From Trichococcus ilyis (GTDB lineage Bacteria; Bacillota; Bacilli; Lactobacillales; Aerococcaceae): a stretch of DNA of 64,000 nucleotides. Within the stretch, counting starts at the first letter, position 1. Every line of letters starts with the position of its first letter. The notes under the pieces were generated by a model. That model was not told the origin of the DNA and did not search any database. It worked only from the letters and a program-made list of their open reading frames with translations. The translations under genes were made by a program, and so were the position numbers. Below, piece by piece: positions 45,706 to 55,057 of this stretch. The stretch lies in assembly GCF_900109135.1 (NCBI RefSeq), contig NZ_FNYT01000011.1:27535-91534 (forward strand), in the 5' to 3' direction.

Positions 45706-45800
45706 CCGTTTCCGGCCCTTCGCTTCCTTTTTGGTTGAGCACTGCCATTGCTTTTGTTAAGATCCACTGGAACAAGTACGCACAATATGGAGGTCAGAGT

Positions 45801-46460
45801 ATGTTGGAAGCCGTTTTATTTGATATGGATGGTGTCATCATCGATACGGAACCATTCTTTTTGCGATCAGAAAGTATGTTGTTGAAGGAATTCGGTGTGG
45901 ACACCGAATTGGAATACCATTTCCGCTATCAAGGAACCACGCACGAATATATGTGGGAGACAATGAAGAATGAATTCGATCTGGATGCCCCGGTCGCCGA
46001 GTTGGTGGAACGGGCGAACGTCATCCGCAACCGTCTGATGGAGGAGGACGGCCTGCAAGCAATACCGGGTGTGATCCCCTTCATTTCACGCCTGCATGCT
46101 GCCGGCATCCCTTTGGCGATCGCGTCTTCTTCTCCTTTGAAGGATATCCATAAGGCTGTAAAAGCATTGGAAATCGAAACCTATTTCAGTTACTTTGTGT
46201 CCGGGGAAAGCGTTGCGCACCCCAAGCCTGCGCCCGATATCTTCCTGGATGCCGCCGCGAACCTGAACGCCAAACCGGAAAACTGCGTCGTCATCGAGGA
46301 TTCCCGGAACGGCGTTGCATCTGCGCACGCAGCGGGCTGCAAATGCATCGGTTTCCGCAATCCCGCGTTCCCTCCGCAGGATCTGTCCTTGGCAACCGTC
46401 ATCGTCACTGATTTCTCGGGTCTCGATGCCGCTTACTGCAGCGCCCTGATTGACCGATAA
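45801..46460 (+). CDS. HAD-superfamily phosphatase/phosphomutase (beta-PGM-like)
   Basis: A 219-residue haloacid dehalogenase-like hydrolase. Motif I FDMDGVIIDTE carries the nucleophile Asp8 and acid/base Asp10; IASSSPL is motif II, KPAPD motif III and EDSRNGVASAHAAG motif IV. The helical cap after residue 14 resembles beta-phosphoglucomutase and YniC-type sugar phosphatases; substrate not determinable. The ATG at 45801 follows TGGAGG. No strong promoter or terminator separates it from the ABC-F gene. Confidence 0.88.
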   Translation: MLEAVLFDMDGVIIDTEPFFLRSESMLLKEFGVDTELEYHFRYQGTTHEYMWETMKNEFDLDAPVAELVERANVIRNRLMEEDGLQAIPGVIPFISRLHAAGIPLAIASSSPLKDIHKAVKALEIETYFSYFVSGESVAHPKPAPDIFLDAAANLNAKPENCVVIEDSRNGVASAHAAGCKCIGFRNPAFPPQDLSLATVIVTDFSGLDAAYCSALIDR

Positions 46461-46471
46461 ATGTGAACTAC

Positions 46472-46522
46472 AAAAGAAGAGGAAGCTTGCGTCGCTCCAA
46501 TCGACCAGCTTCCTCTTCTTTT
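46472..46522. terminator. Bidirectional terminator between the HAD gene and tsaD
   Basis: 16-bp stem AAAAGAAGAGGAAGCT/AGCTTCCTCTTCTTTT with an inner GTCG/CGAC pairing; T-rich on both sides of the convergent pair. Confidence 0.9.
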
Positions 46523-46523
46523 C

Positions 46524-47546
46524 TTATTCTCCGAGCACCAGGCCGGGATGGGCATTCAGATCATACCCAGCAAAATGTTTTTGCTGGTACTCGGTAAAGG
46601 CTGCCGCCCCGATCATCGCCGCATTATCCCCGCAAAGCGACAGCGGCGGGATGACGAATTCTACTTCCGGAAGTTCCTGCGCCATTTTTTCGGAAAGCGT
46701 CTCGCGCAACCCTCTGTTGGCGGCAACCCCTCCGGCCAACAACAGCTGCTTGATGTTCTTTTCCTTGGCTGCACGTATCGTTTTGTGCACCAAAACCTCA
46801 ACAACGCTGGCCTGAAAACTGGCGGCCAAATCGCAGGGATTGATGTCATCCCCTTTTTGGCGCGCATTGTGGACGGTATTGATGACAGCGCTCTTCAATC
46901 CGCTGAAGCTGAAATCGTAGTTGTCCTCCTTGATCATTGCGCGCGGGAAATGCATCGTTTCCTTGCCTTCATGAGCCATTTCATCCATTTTTTTCCCGCC
47001 CGGATAAGGCAATCCCAAAATGCGGCCGATTTTGTCGTAAGCTTCTCCGGCAGCATCATCCCTCGTTTCGCCGATGATATCGAAAGAGCCGTCTTTTTCC
47101 ATATACACCAATTCCGTGTGCCCGCCGCTGACCACCAAGGACAACAACGGATAGCGCATCGGCGTCACCAACTGGTTTGCATAGATATGGCCGGCCATAT
47201 GGTTGACCGGAATCAGCGGTTTCTGGTGCGCAAAAGCCAGTGCTTTCGCTGCACTGACGCCGATCAGCAAGGATCCGACCAAACCAGGGCCGTCCGTTAC
47301 CGCAACCGCATCGATAGCTTCGAAAGTGAGTTGGGCTTCATCCAAAGCCGTCTCAACGATTTGGGTGATCTGCTCGACATGATGGCGGCTCGCCACTTCC
47401 GGGACGACCCCGCCAAAACGCATATGGCTTTTGATCTGCGAAGCCACCACATTCGAAAGCACCGTATCCCCATTTTTCACCACAGCCGCACTCGTTTCAT
47501 CGCAACTGCTCTCTATCGCGAGTATGGTCACATCTGTTTCCGTCAA
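46524..47546 (-). CDS. tsaD: tRNA threonylcarbamoyladenosine transferase TsaD
   Basis: A 340-residue catalytic subunit that transfers threonylcarbamoyl to A37 of ANN-decoding tRNAs. [16 protein letters not shown] opens the ASKHA fold; the metal site HMAGH (H116, H120) and [22 protein letters not shown] and [10 protein letters not shown] motifs are present. It overlaps the preceding rimI by four bases and is last in tsaB-GNAT-rimI-tsaD. Confidence 0.97.
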   Translation of the reverse strand: MTETDVTILAIESSCDETSAAVVKNGDTVLSNVVASQIKSHMRFGGVVPEVASRHHVEQITQIVETALDEAQLTFEAIDAVAVTDGPGLVGSLLIGVSAAKALAFAHQKPLIPVNHMAGHIYANQLVTPMRYPLLSLVVSGGHTELVYMEKDGSFDIIGETRDDAAGEAYDKIGRILGLPYPGGKKMDEMAHEGKETMHFPRAMIKEDNYDFSFSGLKSAVINTVHNARQKGDDINPCDLAASFQASVVEVLVHKTIRAAKEKNIKQLLLAGGVAANRGLRETLSEKMAQELPEVEFVIPPLSLCGDNAAMIGAAAFTEYQQKHFAGYDLNAHPGLVLGE

Positions 47547-48046
47547 CAGCTTCCCGCCTCCTCTTTATTATCCGATAGCAGCGCCAATTCCATGATGAAG
47601 GCATCCTCTACCGGATTCTGATAATAATCTTTTCTTCGGAATATTTCTGTAAAGCCCGTTTTCTTGTAAAGGTTATAGGCAGCATGATTGGATACCCGGA
47701 CTTCGAGCCAAAGCCGTTCCATGCCCTTGGCTTTCAGCAAGGCGATCATCTCCAGAAGCAATTTTTTACCGATTCCTTTTCCTTGATGGGCAGGCGATAC
47801 CGCAAAATTATTGATCGACGCTTCATCCAAGACCGCCATGCAACAGATGTAGCCCACTAACTTGTTTTCCTCCATGCAGCCTGTATACAGGGAATGCTTA
47901 TCCTTCAGTTCGGACAGGAACGAGGAAACCTTCCAACTGGAATGCCCTTCATTAGCCAGCAATGTAAGTTCATACAAAGCCTGTGCATATTGCTCCAACT
48001 TGCCCGCGTCCTCCTTCAGGTCGCAGATTTCAAACGTGCGTTGCAT
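47543..48046 (-). CDS. rimI: Ribosomal-protein-alanine acetyltransferase-like GNAT (RimI, second copy)
   Basis: A 167-residue GNAT enzyme. Acetyl-CoA-binding motif A is [38 protein letters not shown] is the RimI C-terminal signature. RimI acetylates the N-terminus of ribosomal protein S18. The ATG at 48044-48046 was preferred for spacing from GGAAG; a second ATG two codons upstream abuts the ribosome site. It sits in the t6A operon and overlaps both neighbours. Confidence 0.88.
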   Translation of the reverse strand: MQRTFEICDLKEDAGKLEQYAQALYELTLLANEGHSSWKVSSFLSELKDKHSLYTGCMEENKLVGYICCMAVLDEASINNFAVSPAHQGKGIGKKLLLEMIALLKAKGMERLWLEVRVSNHAAYNLYKKTGFTEIFRRKDYYQNPVEDAFIMELALLSDNKEEAGSC

Positions 48047-48659
48047 GAACATCTTCCTTTTCTTCCGATTGTTTTTCCTTCAATGGCCACACCATCTCCA
48101 AGGCATCTTCCCCATCACCGTGATAATAATGCTGCTTGATCCGCTCCGGCAGAAAACCCATTTTCGTATACAAGGCTTTTGCCCGATGGTTTGAGACCCG
48201 TACTTCCAGACTGATGCTGGCCGCGCCTTTTTCGTCGGCAAAACCTTTCAGTACTTGCAACAACAACGTGGCCGCACCGATCTGCTGGAATTCGGGAACC
48301 ACCGCCAGATTGGTGATATGGATATCTTTCCCGTCCAATCTTGCACCCAAAAAGGCAATCGGCATATGCCCCTCATACAAAACATAATACAACGACTTGG
48401 GATTCTGCAGCATATCACTCTCAAGTGCCGCCCTTCCCCAAGGCGTCGCACCATTGTAACTCATCCGTTCGATATAGAGAATATCCGGAACGTGCTGTTT
48501 CTTGCCGATCATCAATCTGACCGGTACCTGGTTCCGCAACAAATAGGCTTTCTCATCGGAGCGGCAGCGCCGCGACCTGAATTCGGGCAGGATATGCGGC
48601 AGGACAGTGGTTTTCACTTCCTGGTACACGGCTCTAAATCGACGCATCCACTCTTTCAA
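48030..48659 (-). CDS. GNAT N-acetyltransferase, RimI-like (first copy)
   Basis: A 209-residue protein whose C-terminal GNAT domain has NLAVVPEFQQIGAATLLLQ and [25 protein letters not shown], close to RimI. It carries about 60 extra N-terminal residues (MKEWMRRFRAVYQEVKT..., basic) not seen in RimI. The TTG start at 48657-48659 is nine bases after GGAGGG and lies inside tsaB. Two RimI-like genes in one operon imply distinct targets (inference). Confidence 0.85.
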   Translation of the reverse strand: MKEWMRRFRAVYQEVKTTVLPHILPEFRSRRCRSDEKAYLLRNQVPVRLMIGKKQHVPDILYIERMSYNGATPWGRAALESDMLQNPKSLYYVLYEGHMPIAFLGARLDGKDIHITNLAVVPEFQQIGAATLLLQVLKGFADEKGAASISLEVRVSNHRAKALYTKMGFLPERIKQHYYHGDGEDALEMVWPLKEKQSEEKEDVHATHV

Positions 48660-49368
48660 CGTAGTCTTCCCTCCGATTGCTGTGATGCTTTTCTTCCCAT
48701 TTTTCTTCAGCCTCCGGATTTTTCAAGTAGGCCGGCACAAAAGTATGCGGATCTTCCGCGGCTCCTGAATCCGAAAGAGCGGCCAGAACACTCGCTCGCG
48801 GCAAGTCCTGGGATTCCCCCGCAAAAAGAGCACGTCCCTTGAATAATTCACCGATGCGTTCGCGGTACTTGCTTACATCCTCTCCCACGAACAGATAGGT
48901 GCCTTCTTCCGCCAACAAACGCTGGAACCAATCTTCACTGGCGGTGTGCAAGTCTGCTGTCCGTTCCACCAACAGTCCATCTTCAAATTGATAGACCGCT
49001 GTATAACAGTTTCCCCGGCGCGCGTCAATCATAGGGACAATCTTCTCCGCCGCTCCTTCACAGTTGCCGGCAAGGACCTTCAGGCTGGAAACCGGCACTA
49101 GCGGAAGCGCCAATGTCCAAGCCAATGTTTTGGCGATGGTCGCTCCGATCCGGACCCCTGTGTACGATCCCGGACCCTTAGCGACAGCGATGCGCTCCAA
49201 ATCAGCAGGTTTCCATCCGGCAAGCCGGATGACATGATCCACCGCGGGCATCAACTGGGTGCTGTGCTGAAGATTCCCGTTGGTGGTCACTTCTGCGATC
49301 AGACGGCCATTTTCGCATACAGCCGCGCTCATAGTCTGGTTCGAAGACTCAATGGCTAATATTTTCAT
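48634..49368 (-). CDS. tsaB: tRNA t6A biosynthesis protein TsaB
   Basis: A 244-residue inactive ASKHA-fold partner of TsaD; the TsaBDE complex makes t6A from threonylcarbamoyl-AMP. MKILAIESSNQTMSAAV and VAKGPGSYTGVRIGATIAKTLAW are diagnostic. First gene of the operon, ATG behind AAAGGAGGC. The other genes required for the pathway, tsaC and tsaE, are not in this window. Confidence 0.95.
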   Translation of the reverse strand: MKILAIESSNQTMSAAVCENGRLIAEVTTNGNLQHSTQLMPAVDHVIRLAGWKPADLERIAVAKGPGSYTGVRIGATIAKTLAWTLALPLVPVSSLKVLAGNCEGAAEKIVPMIDARRGNCYTAVYQFEDGLLVERTADLHTASEDWFQRLLAEEGTYLFVGEDVSKYRERIGELFKGRALFAGESQDLPRASVLAALSDSGAAEDPHTFVPAYLKNPEAEEKWEEKHHSNRREDYVERVDASI

Positions 49369-49405
49369 CTGGTTAGCCTCCTTTCACTGATAGTTCTGCT
49401 CATCT

Positions 49406-49414
49406 AGTATAGCA
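49406..49414 (-). promoter_or_regulatory. Extended -10 promoter of the tsaB operon
   Basis: Minus-strand TGC-TATACT, 38-46 bp upstream of tsaB; no good -35. Confidence 0.6.
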
Positions 49415-49497
49415 TTTAATCAAAGAGAGAAAAAGCATGCATCCTTCCAAATGCTTTCGGCAGGACACGGGCTGCATCCGACCGCAAGGGCTATCGC

Positions 49498-49525
49498 TTG
49501 ATTCTGACATTAAATAAGTTAAAAT
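49498..49525 (+). promoter_or_regulatory. Candidate csbD promoter
   Basis: -35 TTGATT (49498-49503), 16-bp spacer, -10 TAAAAT (49520-49525), about 50 bp upstream of csbD. Confidence 0.5.
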
Positions 49526-49575
49526 AGATTATAGTAAGCGAAACCAATCAGCTTGAAACCAAAGGAGGAAACATC

Positions 49576-49809
49576 ATGGATTCAGATATGGGCGATAAAT
49601 TAAAAGGCATGAAGGACAAAGTTGTCGGCAAAATCAAAGAAGAATACGGCGACTTGGTGAACGACCCAGAAAAAGAACTCGAAGGAAAACTCCAACAAGC
49701 ACGCGGGGAAGCACGCGAAAAAGCGGGCGAAATCAAAGAAGATCTCAGTGAAAAAGCTGAGGAGTTGGCAGACAAGGCAAACGATAAAATCGATGAGTGG
49801 AAAAAATAA
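49576..49809 (+). CDS. CsbD-like small stress protein
   Basis: 77 residues, highly charged and helix-forming (DKLKGMKDKVVGKIKEEYGDL then heptad-like Lys/Glu/Ala repeats). Matches the CsbD family of abundant stress-induced proteins of unknown function, although this copy is more Glu/Lys-rich at its C-terminus. ATG follows AAAGGAGGAAAC. Followed by a hairpin (49825-49869) with arms AAAGGGAAG/CTTCCCTTT, which lacks a clear T run. Confidence 0.88.
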   Translation: MDSDMGDKLKGMKDKVVGKIKEEYGDLVNDPEKELEGKLQQARGEAREKAGEIKEDLSEKAEELADKANDKIDEWKK

Positions 49810-49824
49810 AACTCATTTTTGACG

Positions 49825-49869
49825 GAAAGGGAAGAGGCCACCTCGCGATGAGGCAGCCCCTTCCCTTTC
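49825..49869 (+). terminator. Possible terminator of the csbD-like gene
   Basis: GAAAGGGAAG pairs with CTTCCCTTTC, with inner GGC/GCC and CCTC/GAGG; weak T content after the stem lowers confidence. Confidence 0.55.
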
Positions 49870-49910
49870 GTGTTCACCCGCTGGCCGGAGGAGAGCGGGT
49901 GAAGCGGTGC

Positions 49911-50045
49911 TCTCCTCCGGTTAAGCTTCCGCTCACCGTTGAACGCCGGCAAAAATCGGTCTTAACTCCGATGAAGCCAGCCTCATCGGGGAACACAAGC
50001 AGAATGTCGGTCGAACTTCGACGAAGCCTCCGTTCACCGGAGCAT
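49911..50045. repeat. Array of about 50-bp hairpin repeats downstream of galR
   Basis: Three related units begin CTCCGG (49915), CTCCGA (49966) and CTTCGA (50016), 51 and 50 bp apart. Each is followed by (T/C)(T/G)AAGC and then a stem partner such as CCGATGA/TCATCGG (49968-49974 with 49983-49989) or CTCCG/CGGAG. The linker TCGGTCGAACT matches the linker of the array at 54.9 kb. The array fills the space after the galR stop and extends slightly toward csbD. Confidence 0.7.
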
Positions 50046-50071
50046 CCGGCGTTTTGCCTGACCCGAAAAAG

Positions 50072-51091
<1,020 letters not shown>

Positions 51092-51094
51092 TCA

Positions 51095-52594
51095 TTACTG
51101 ATTTTCAAGTGTGCGCAAAAAGCGATCAAAGCCGGCCTGCCCTTCCGGTGTTTGCTTATAAACGCCTGCATCCTCCATGGCGCGCAGGAATTTTTCCCCG
51201 ACCGCCTCCTGGATCATTTCCATGACGGAATCCTCCTCGAAAGGCCCTTGTTGCTTCAGCTCTTCGGCCCACTCCCGATGGCAAGGGGCGACATCATTGG
51301 ATATGCCCAGCAGATAGTCGGCCACTTCGCTGAGCTCTGTTTCCAATCGCGGCGGCAGAATGGCCAGCCCGAGCACCTCGATCAAGCCGATGTTTTCTTT
51401 TTTGATATGTTGGACATCGGGATGCGCATGAAAGATGCCGTCCGGGAACGCAGCGGTTGTCCCGTTATTCCGCAGCACCACATCCAACTCGTAAGCTTCT
51501 CCGACGCGGCGGGCAATCAGCGTCACCGCATTCTGCTTTATGCCTGCTGCTTCCGCAAAAATTTCGGCTTGCGGATCACTGTAGTTTTGCCATTCTTCCA
51601 AGATGGCGCGCGCAGCTTCAGAAATTTCCTCACGCTCCTCAGAACGGAGACGGATGACCGAAAGCGGCCAATAAAGCAGCTCCGCTTCGACTTCCGGGAA
51701 ACCGTTCAGTTCCAGGCTCCGGATAACTTTTGCAGCTTCCAGCGGAAAATGATAGCGCCCGCCTTGGTAATGTTCGTGGTTGAGGATGGAACCTCCGATA
51801 ATCGGCAAGCCCGCATTGGATCCGATGAAGTAGTGCGGAAAGATCGTCACGATTTCCAATAAGTTCGCGATTGTTTCTGCATTTACGTCCATGGGCACAT
51901 GTTCTTCGGAAAGGACGAGGCAATGCTCGTTATAATAGGAATAGGGCGAATACTGAAAACCCCAATTCTCACCGGATAAAGGCAGGCGCACAATCCGGTG
52001 GTTGCTTCTTGCGGGCGCACCCGCTCTGCCTTTGTATCCTTCATTCTCCATGCAGAGCGCACAAACAGGATATTTGCCGCCTTCCGCTTCACGGGCAGCT
52101 TCCATTTGTGGACGCGTTTTTTCCGGTTTGGAAAGATTGATCGTAATTTCCAGCTTGCCGTACTTGGAATCGATGGGAAAATGTTTATTTTTTGCGATTT
52201 TCCGCGTTTTGATGTAGTCGTTGTCCTGACACAAGCGATAAAATTCATCGGTTGCCCGCATCGGTGCTTCCTCATAATGCATCCAGAAACGCTTGTTCAC
52301 TTCCGAAGGCAAAGGTGTGATCAACTCCATGATTTGCGCTTCCAGAATTTCGATTTCCTCGGCAACATCGGCGACCAGTTGTTTTTCCACTGCGTAACCG
52401 ACCAGCCGATCAAGCGAATCCAGTAGATCGGGCAAAGGAATGGAAGGTTTTTTGTGGACATCATAAGCGTCCAGATCTAATTGACTCAATAAGTGATTGA
52501 TGGCATAGCGCTCATCCAAGCTGTGGATGCGATGGGTCGCGATGCCTTTGCTGACAAAATCCCGTATGACTTGACCGATGCTGTTATCCTGCAA
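51095..52594 (-). CDS. galT: UDP-glucose-hexose-1-phosphate uridylyltransferase, class II
   Basis: A 499-residue GalT of the long Firmicutes type (class I enzymes are about 350 residues). Conserved parts: [30 protein letters not shown] with the active-site His region, and the [20 protein letters not shown] segment. It exchanges UMP between UDP-glucose and galactose-1-phosphate in the Leloir pathway. TTG start at 52592-52594 behind GAGGGG. galK and galE are not in the window. Confidence 0.94.
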   Translation of the reverse strand: [499 protein letters not shown]

Positions 52595-52628
52595 AATTAC
52601 CCCTCATTCCTCTGTTGTTGTAGGTTTC

Positions 52629-52637
52629 ATTATAGCA
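52629..52637 (-). promoter_or_regulatory. Extended -10 promoter of galT
   Basis: Minus-strand TGC-TATAAT, 35-43 bp upstream of galT; shares the 12-mer ATATGCTATAAT with the argG promoter. Confidence 0.6.
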
Positions 52638-52704
52638 TATGCGCCGCGGTAAATTTTACTTCTGTCTTAACTTTTTATTTACCTCAGGCTTCAAAGCTTA
52701 CTAA

Positions 52705-52733
52705 TTGACAGTGTGTTTTCCCCATGATATTAT
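52705..52733 (+). promoter_or_regulatory. Promoter of the mhqO-mhqD pair
   Basis: -35 TTGACA (52705-52710), 17-bp spacer, -10 TATTAT (52728-52733) preceded by TGA. Strong promoter covered downstream by the MhqR-like palindrome. Confidence 0.75.
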
Positions 52734-52751
52734 TATTTCGAATTCGAGATA
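52734..52751. promoter_or_regulatory. MhqR-type operator palindrome
   Basis: TATTTCGAATTCGAGATA, an 18-bp palindrome with one mismatch, adjoining the -10 of the mhqO promoter. It closely resembles the MhqR box (tATCTCGAAtTCGAGATa) of the Bacillus catechol/quinone regulon. Confidence 0.75.
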
Positions 52752-52798
52752 AAAGAGCAATTGAAACCCACAATAATCCAAAAGGAGCGTCCATTAAA

Positions 52799-53731
52799 AT
52801 GAAAAAAACAGCAGGAATCCACCATATTACGGCCATCGTAGGCCATCCGCAGGAAAATGTCGACTTTTACGCCGGCGTGCTCGGGATGCGCATGATCAAA
52901 CAGACCGTCAATTTCGACGATCCGGAAACCTATCATCTGTACTTCGGCAATGCGGAAGGCGAGACCGGAACCGTCATCACTTTCTTTCCGTGGCCCAACT
53001 CCCGCCAAGGCAGCATCGGCGACGGCCAAGTCGGCATCACCGCCTATGCGGTTCCTGCAGGTTCCCTGTCATTCTGGGAAAAGCGCCTGACCGAATACAA
53101 CGTGCCGTTCGATAAGACAATCCGCTTCGGGGAAACCTATCTGGACTTCGATGATCCGCATGGCTTGCATCTGGAATTGGTGGAACGCAAAGAAGGGAAA
53201 AACAACCCGTATGCATTCAACGGCGTCCCCGCCGAGCATGCCATCAAGGGCTTTTCCGGGGCTGTCCTCTTGACCGGGGCGCCTGAGGAAACTGCAGCTG
53301 TCATCGAAAAAGTGATGGGCTTGGAACGCTTTGCGCAGGAAGGTGATCTGATCCGCTTCCGTTCCGAAGCTACTGTCGGCAATACCGTGGATATCAAAAT
53401 GACTTCCGTCGGTGCCGGCGTCATGGGGGTCCGGACTGTCCATCATATCGCATGGCGCGCCAAGGACGAAGCGGATCATCTGGATTGGCTGAGACATGTC
53501 ACTTCCCTTGGTCAGCACGCCACGCCTGTCCGCGACCGCAAGTATTTCAAGGCCCTTTACTTCAGGGAAAAAGGTGGCATCCTTTTCGAGATCGCTTCGG
53601 ATACGCCAGGATTCGCTGTCGATGAGCCGCGCGAAAAGATGGGCCAAAAATTGATGTTGCCGCCGCAGTACGAAGGCAGACGCGATGAACTGACGGCAGG
53701 ACTCATTCCGTTTGAAGTCCGCAACGTTTAA
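52799..53731 (+). CDS. mhqO: Ring-cleaving dioxygenase/glyoxalase-fold protein, MhqO-like
   Basis: A 310-residue protein of two vicinal-oxygen-chelate modules (about 1-150 and 155-290). GIHHITAIVGHPQENVDFYAGVLGMRMIKQTVNFDDPETYHLYFG opens the first, VRTVHHIAWRAKDEADHLDW the second; His and Glu metal ligands are in place. The length matches Bacillus MhqO, induced by hydroquinone and catechol. ATG at 52799 follows AAAGGAG at a rather long spacing. Co-transcribed with the esterase 18 bp downstream. Confidence 0.88.
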   Translation: MKKTAGIHHITAIVGHPQENVDFYAGVLGMRMIKQTVNFDDPETYHLYFGNAEGETGTVITFFPWPNSRQGSIGDGQVGITAYAVPAGSLSFWEKRLTEYNVPFDKTIRFGETYLDFDDPHGLHLELVERKEGKNNPYAFNGVPAEHAIKGFSGAVLLTGAPEETAAVIEKVMGLERFAQEGDLIRFRSEATVGNTVDIKMTSVGAGVMGVRTVHHIAWRAKDEADHLDWLRHVTSLGQHATPVRDRKYFKALYFREKGGILFEIASDTPGFAVDEPREKMGQKLMLPPQYEGRRDELTAGLIPFEVRNV

Positions 53732-53749
53732 CTGAGAGGAATGATCTAG

Positions 53750-54358
53750 ATGAATCACCAACATATTTTCAAGCACGGCAAGCCGGAAAGGCCTTTGCTG
53801 CTGTTGCTGCATGGCACAGGCGGAACCGAACATGACCTGTTTTTCCTCGGGGAGGCCATCGATCCGGAAGCTTCCCTGCTGGGTGTGCGCGGAAACGTGA
53901 CCGAATCCGGAATGAACCGCTATTTCCGCCGTTTGGCAGAAGGCGTATTCGATGAAAACGACTTGGATTACCGCACGAAGGAATTGATCGCATTCCTGGA
54001 CGCTGCCTCAGCAGCGTATGGATTTGACCGGAACAACATCGTCGCGATCGGATACTCAAATGGTGCAAATATCGCCGGGAGTATGATATACTCTTTCAAA
54101 GATGCGGTCAAAGGGGCCATGCTTCACCATCCGATGGTGCCGTTCCGCAATCGTCAATTGCCTGATCTGCATTCCCTTCCTGTCTTTATCGGTGCCGGCA
54201 CAAATGATCCGCTTTGCGCACCGGAAGAAAGTCTGGAATTGAAGGCAACACTAGAAGGAGCCGGCAGTGATGTATCCATTTATTGGGGGAACGCTGGACA
54301 CTCACTGACGAATGAAGAAGTTGTTGCAGCGAAAGCTTGGTACAACAAACACTTCTGA
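53750..54358 (+). CDS. mhqD: Alpha/beta-hydrolase (carboxylesterase), MhqD-like
   Basis: A 202-residue phospholipase/carboxylesterase-family hydrolase. LLLLHGTGGTEHDLFFLGEAI holds the oxyanion turn and IGYSNGANIAG the nucleophile elbow (Ser). The catalytic Asp lies near AGTNDPLCAPEES and the His in NAGHSLTNEE. Size and pairing with an MhqO-like dioxygenase match Bacillus MhqD, part of quinone detoxification. ATG at 53750 follows AGAGGAATGATCTAG. Confidence 0.88.
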   Translation: MNHQHIFKHGKPERPLLLLLHGTGGTEHDLFFLGEAIDPEASLLGVRGNVTESGMNRYFRRLAEGVFDENDLDYRTKELIAFLDAASAAYGFDRNNIVAIGYSNGANIAGSMIYSFKDAVKGAMLHHPMVPFRNRQLPDLHSLPVFIGAGTNDPLCAPEESLELKATLEGAGSDVSIYWGNAGHSLTNEEVVAAKAWYNKHF

Positions 54359-54389
54359 CATCTCCTTCGACACGAGAGGAGAACTATAT

Positions 54390-54686
54390 ATGGATAAATT
54401 ATTGAACAGGATCAATGAATTGGCGCGCAAAGCCAAGACAACGGAAGGTCTGACGGAAACCGAAAAAATTGAGCAGAAAGAATTGCGCCAACAATACCTC
54501 AAATCTTTCCGCAGCTCTTTTGACGACATCCTTTTGAATTCAAAAGTCTACGATCCCGAGGGCAAAGACATCACTCCGAAAAAACTGGTCGAGGCCCAAA
54601 AAGAAAAGCGCCGTAATGAAGTGAAAAACATTTTGGGCGGGAACAAAATCGTGCACCTGAACCCAGAGGATGCCGATAAAAAATAG
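54390..54686 (+). CDS. DUF896 family protein (YnzC-like)
   Basis: 98 residues. The opening MDKLLNRINELARKAKTTEGLTETEKIEQKELRQQYLKSFRSSFDDIL is the two-helix hairpin typical of DUF896 proteins, function unknown. It is longer at the C-terminus than the usual 75-80 residues, with a Lys-rich extension (KKLVEAQKEKRRNEVKNILGGN). ATG at 54390 follows AGAGGAGAA. It lies 31 bp after the MhqD-like gene and may be on the same transcript. Confidence 0.88.
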   Translation: MDKLLNRINELARKAKTTEGLTETEKIEQKELRQQYLKSFRSSFDDILLNSKVYDPEGKDITPKKLVEAQKEKRRNEVKNILGGNKIVHLNPEDADKK

Positions 54687-54691
54687 CAATG

Positions 54692-54739
54692 AAAAAGAAG
54701 GGAGCGCCTCCGAATTGAATGAGGCGTTCCCTTCTTTTT
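54692..54739 (+). terminator. Terminator of the mhqO-mhqD-DUF896 unit
   Basis: 19-bp stem with one wobble around a 10-nt loop, ending CTTCTTTTTG on the plus strand just after the DUF896 gene. Confidence 0.92.
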
Positions 54740-54794
54740 GTACATTATTCGACGTGGGGATAGGCTTATCGTCTCAGCATGCCCAAGGATCACC

Positions 54795-55057
54795 CAGGAC
54801 TCCGTTCGCAGGAGGAAAGCTGGGGCAGCTTCCTTCAGCTCCGGTGAAGCTCTTCCCGCCGGACAACACCGCTAACAATTGGCCGCTGCTCCGATGAAAC
54901 TCCCCTGATCGGAGAACGGACGCTTCATGCTGGCCGAACTCCGGTGAAGCCTGCGTTCGCCGGAGGACGGGATTTGTCACGCTCTTAGTCGAACTCTGAA
55001 TTGCAGGGTGTTTCGCCTAAGCTGAAATCCGGAGCGGGATTCATCGTATCCTGTTTA
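54795..55057 (-). repeat. 50-bp-period hairpin repeat array downstream of proS
   Basis: Units start CTCCGG/CTCCGA at 54839, 54889 and 54939, exactly 50 bp apart, with a further CTCTGA unit at 54994 reaching the proS stop and a degenerate CTCCG at 54800. The unit at 54939 forms a 10-bp stem (54939-54948 with 54956-54965). The unit at 54889 forms CTCCGAT/ATCGGAG (54889-54895 with 54908-54914). Stem bases change in pairs between units. The linker GTCACGCTCTTAGTCGAACT matches the groEL-side array closely. No gene is seen in 54740-55054. Confidence 0.85.

Noticed and set aside
54839..55000. A regular 50-bp repeat that might be taken for a CRISPR array
   Set aside because: The repeated part is degenerate with changing stems, there are only a few units, no identical direct repeats with unique spacers, and no cas gene in the window.
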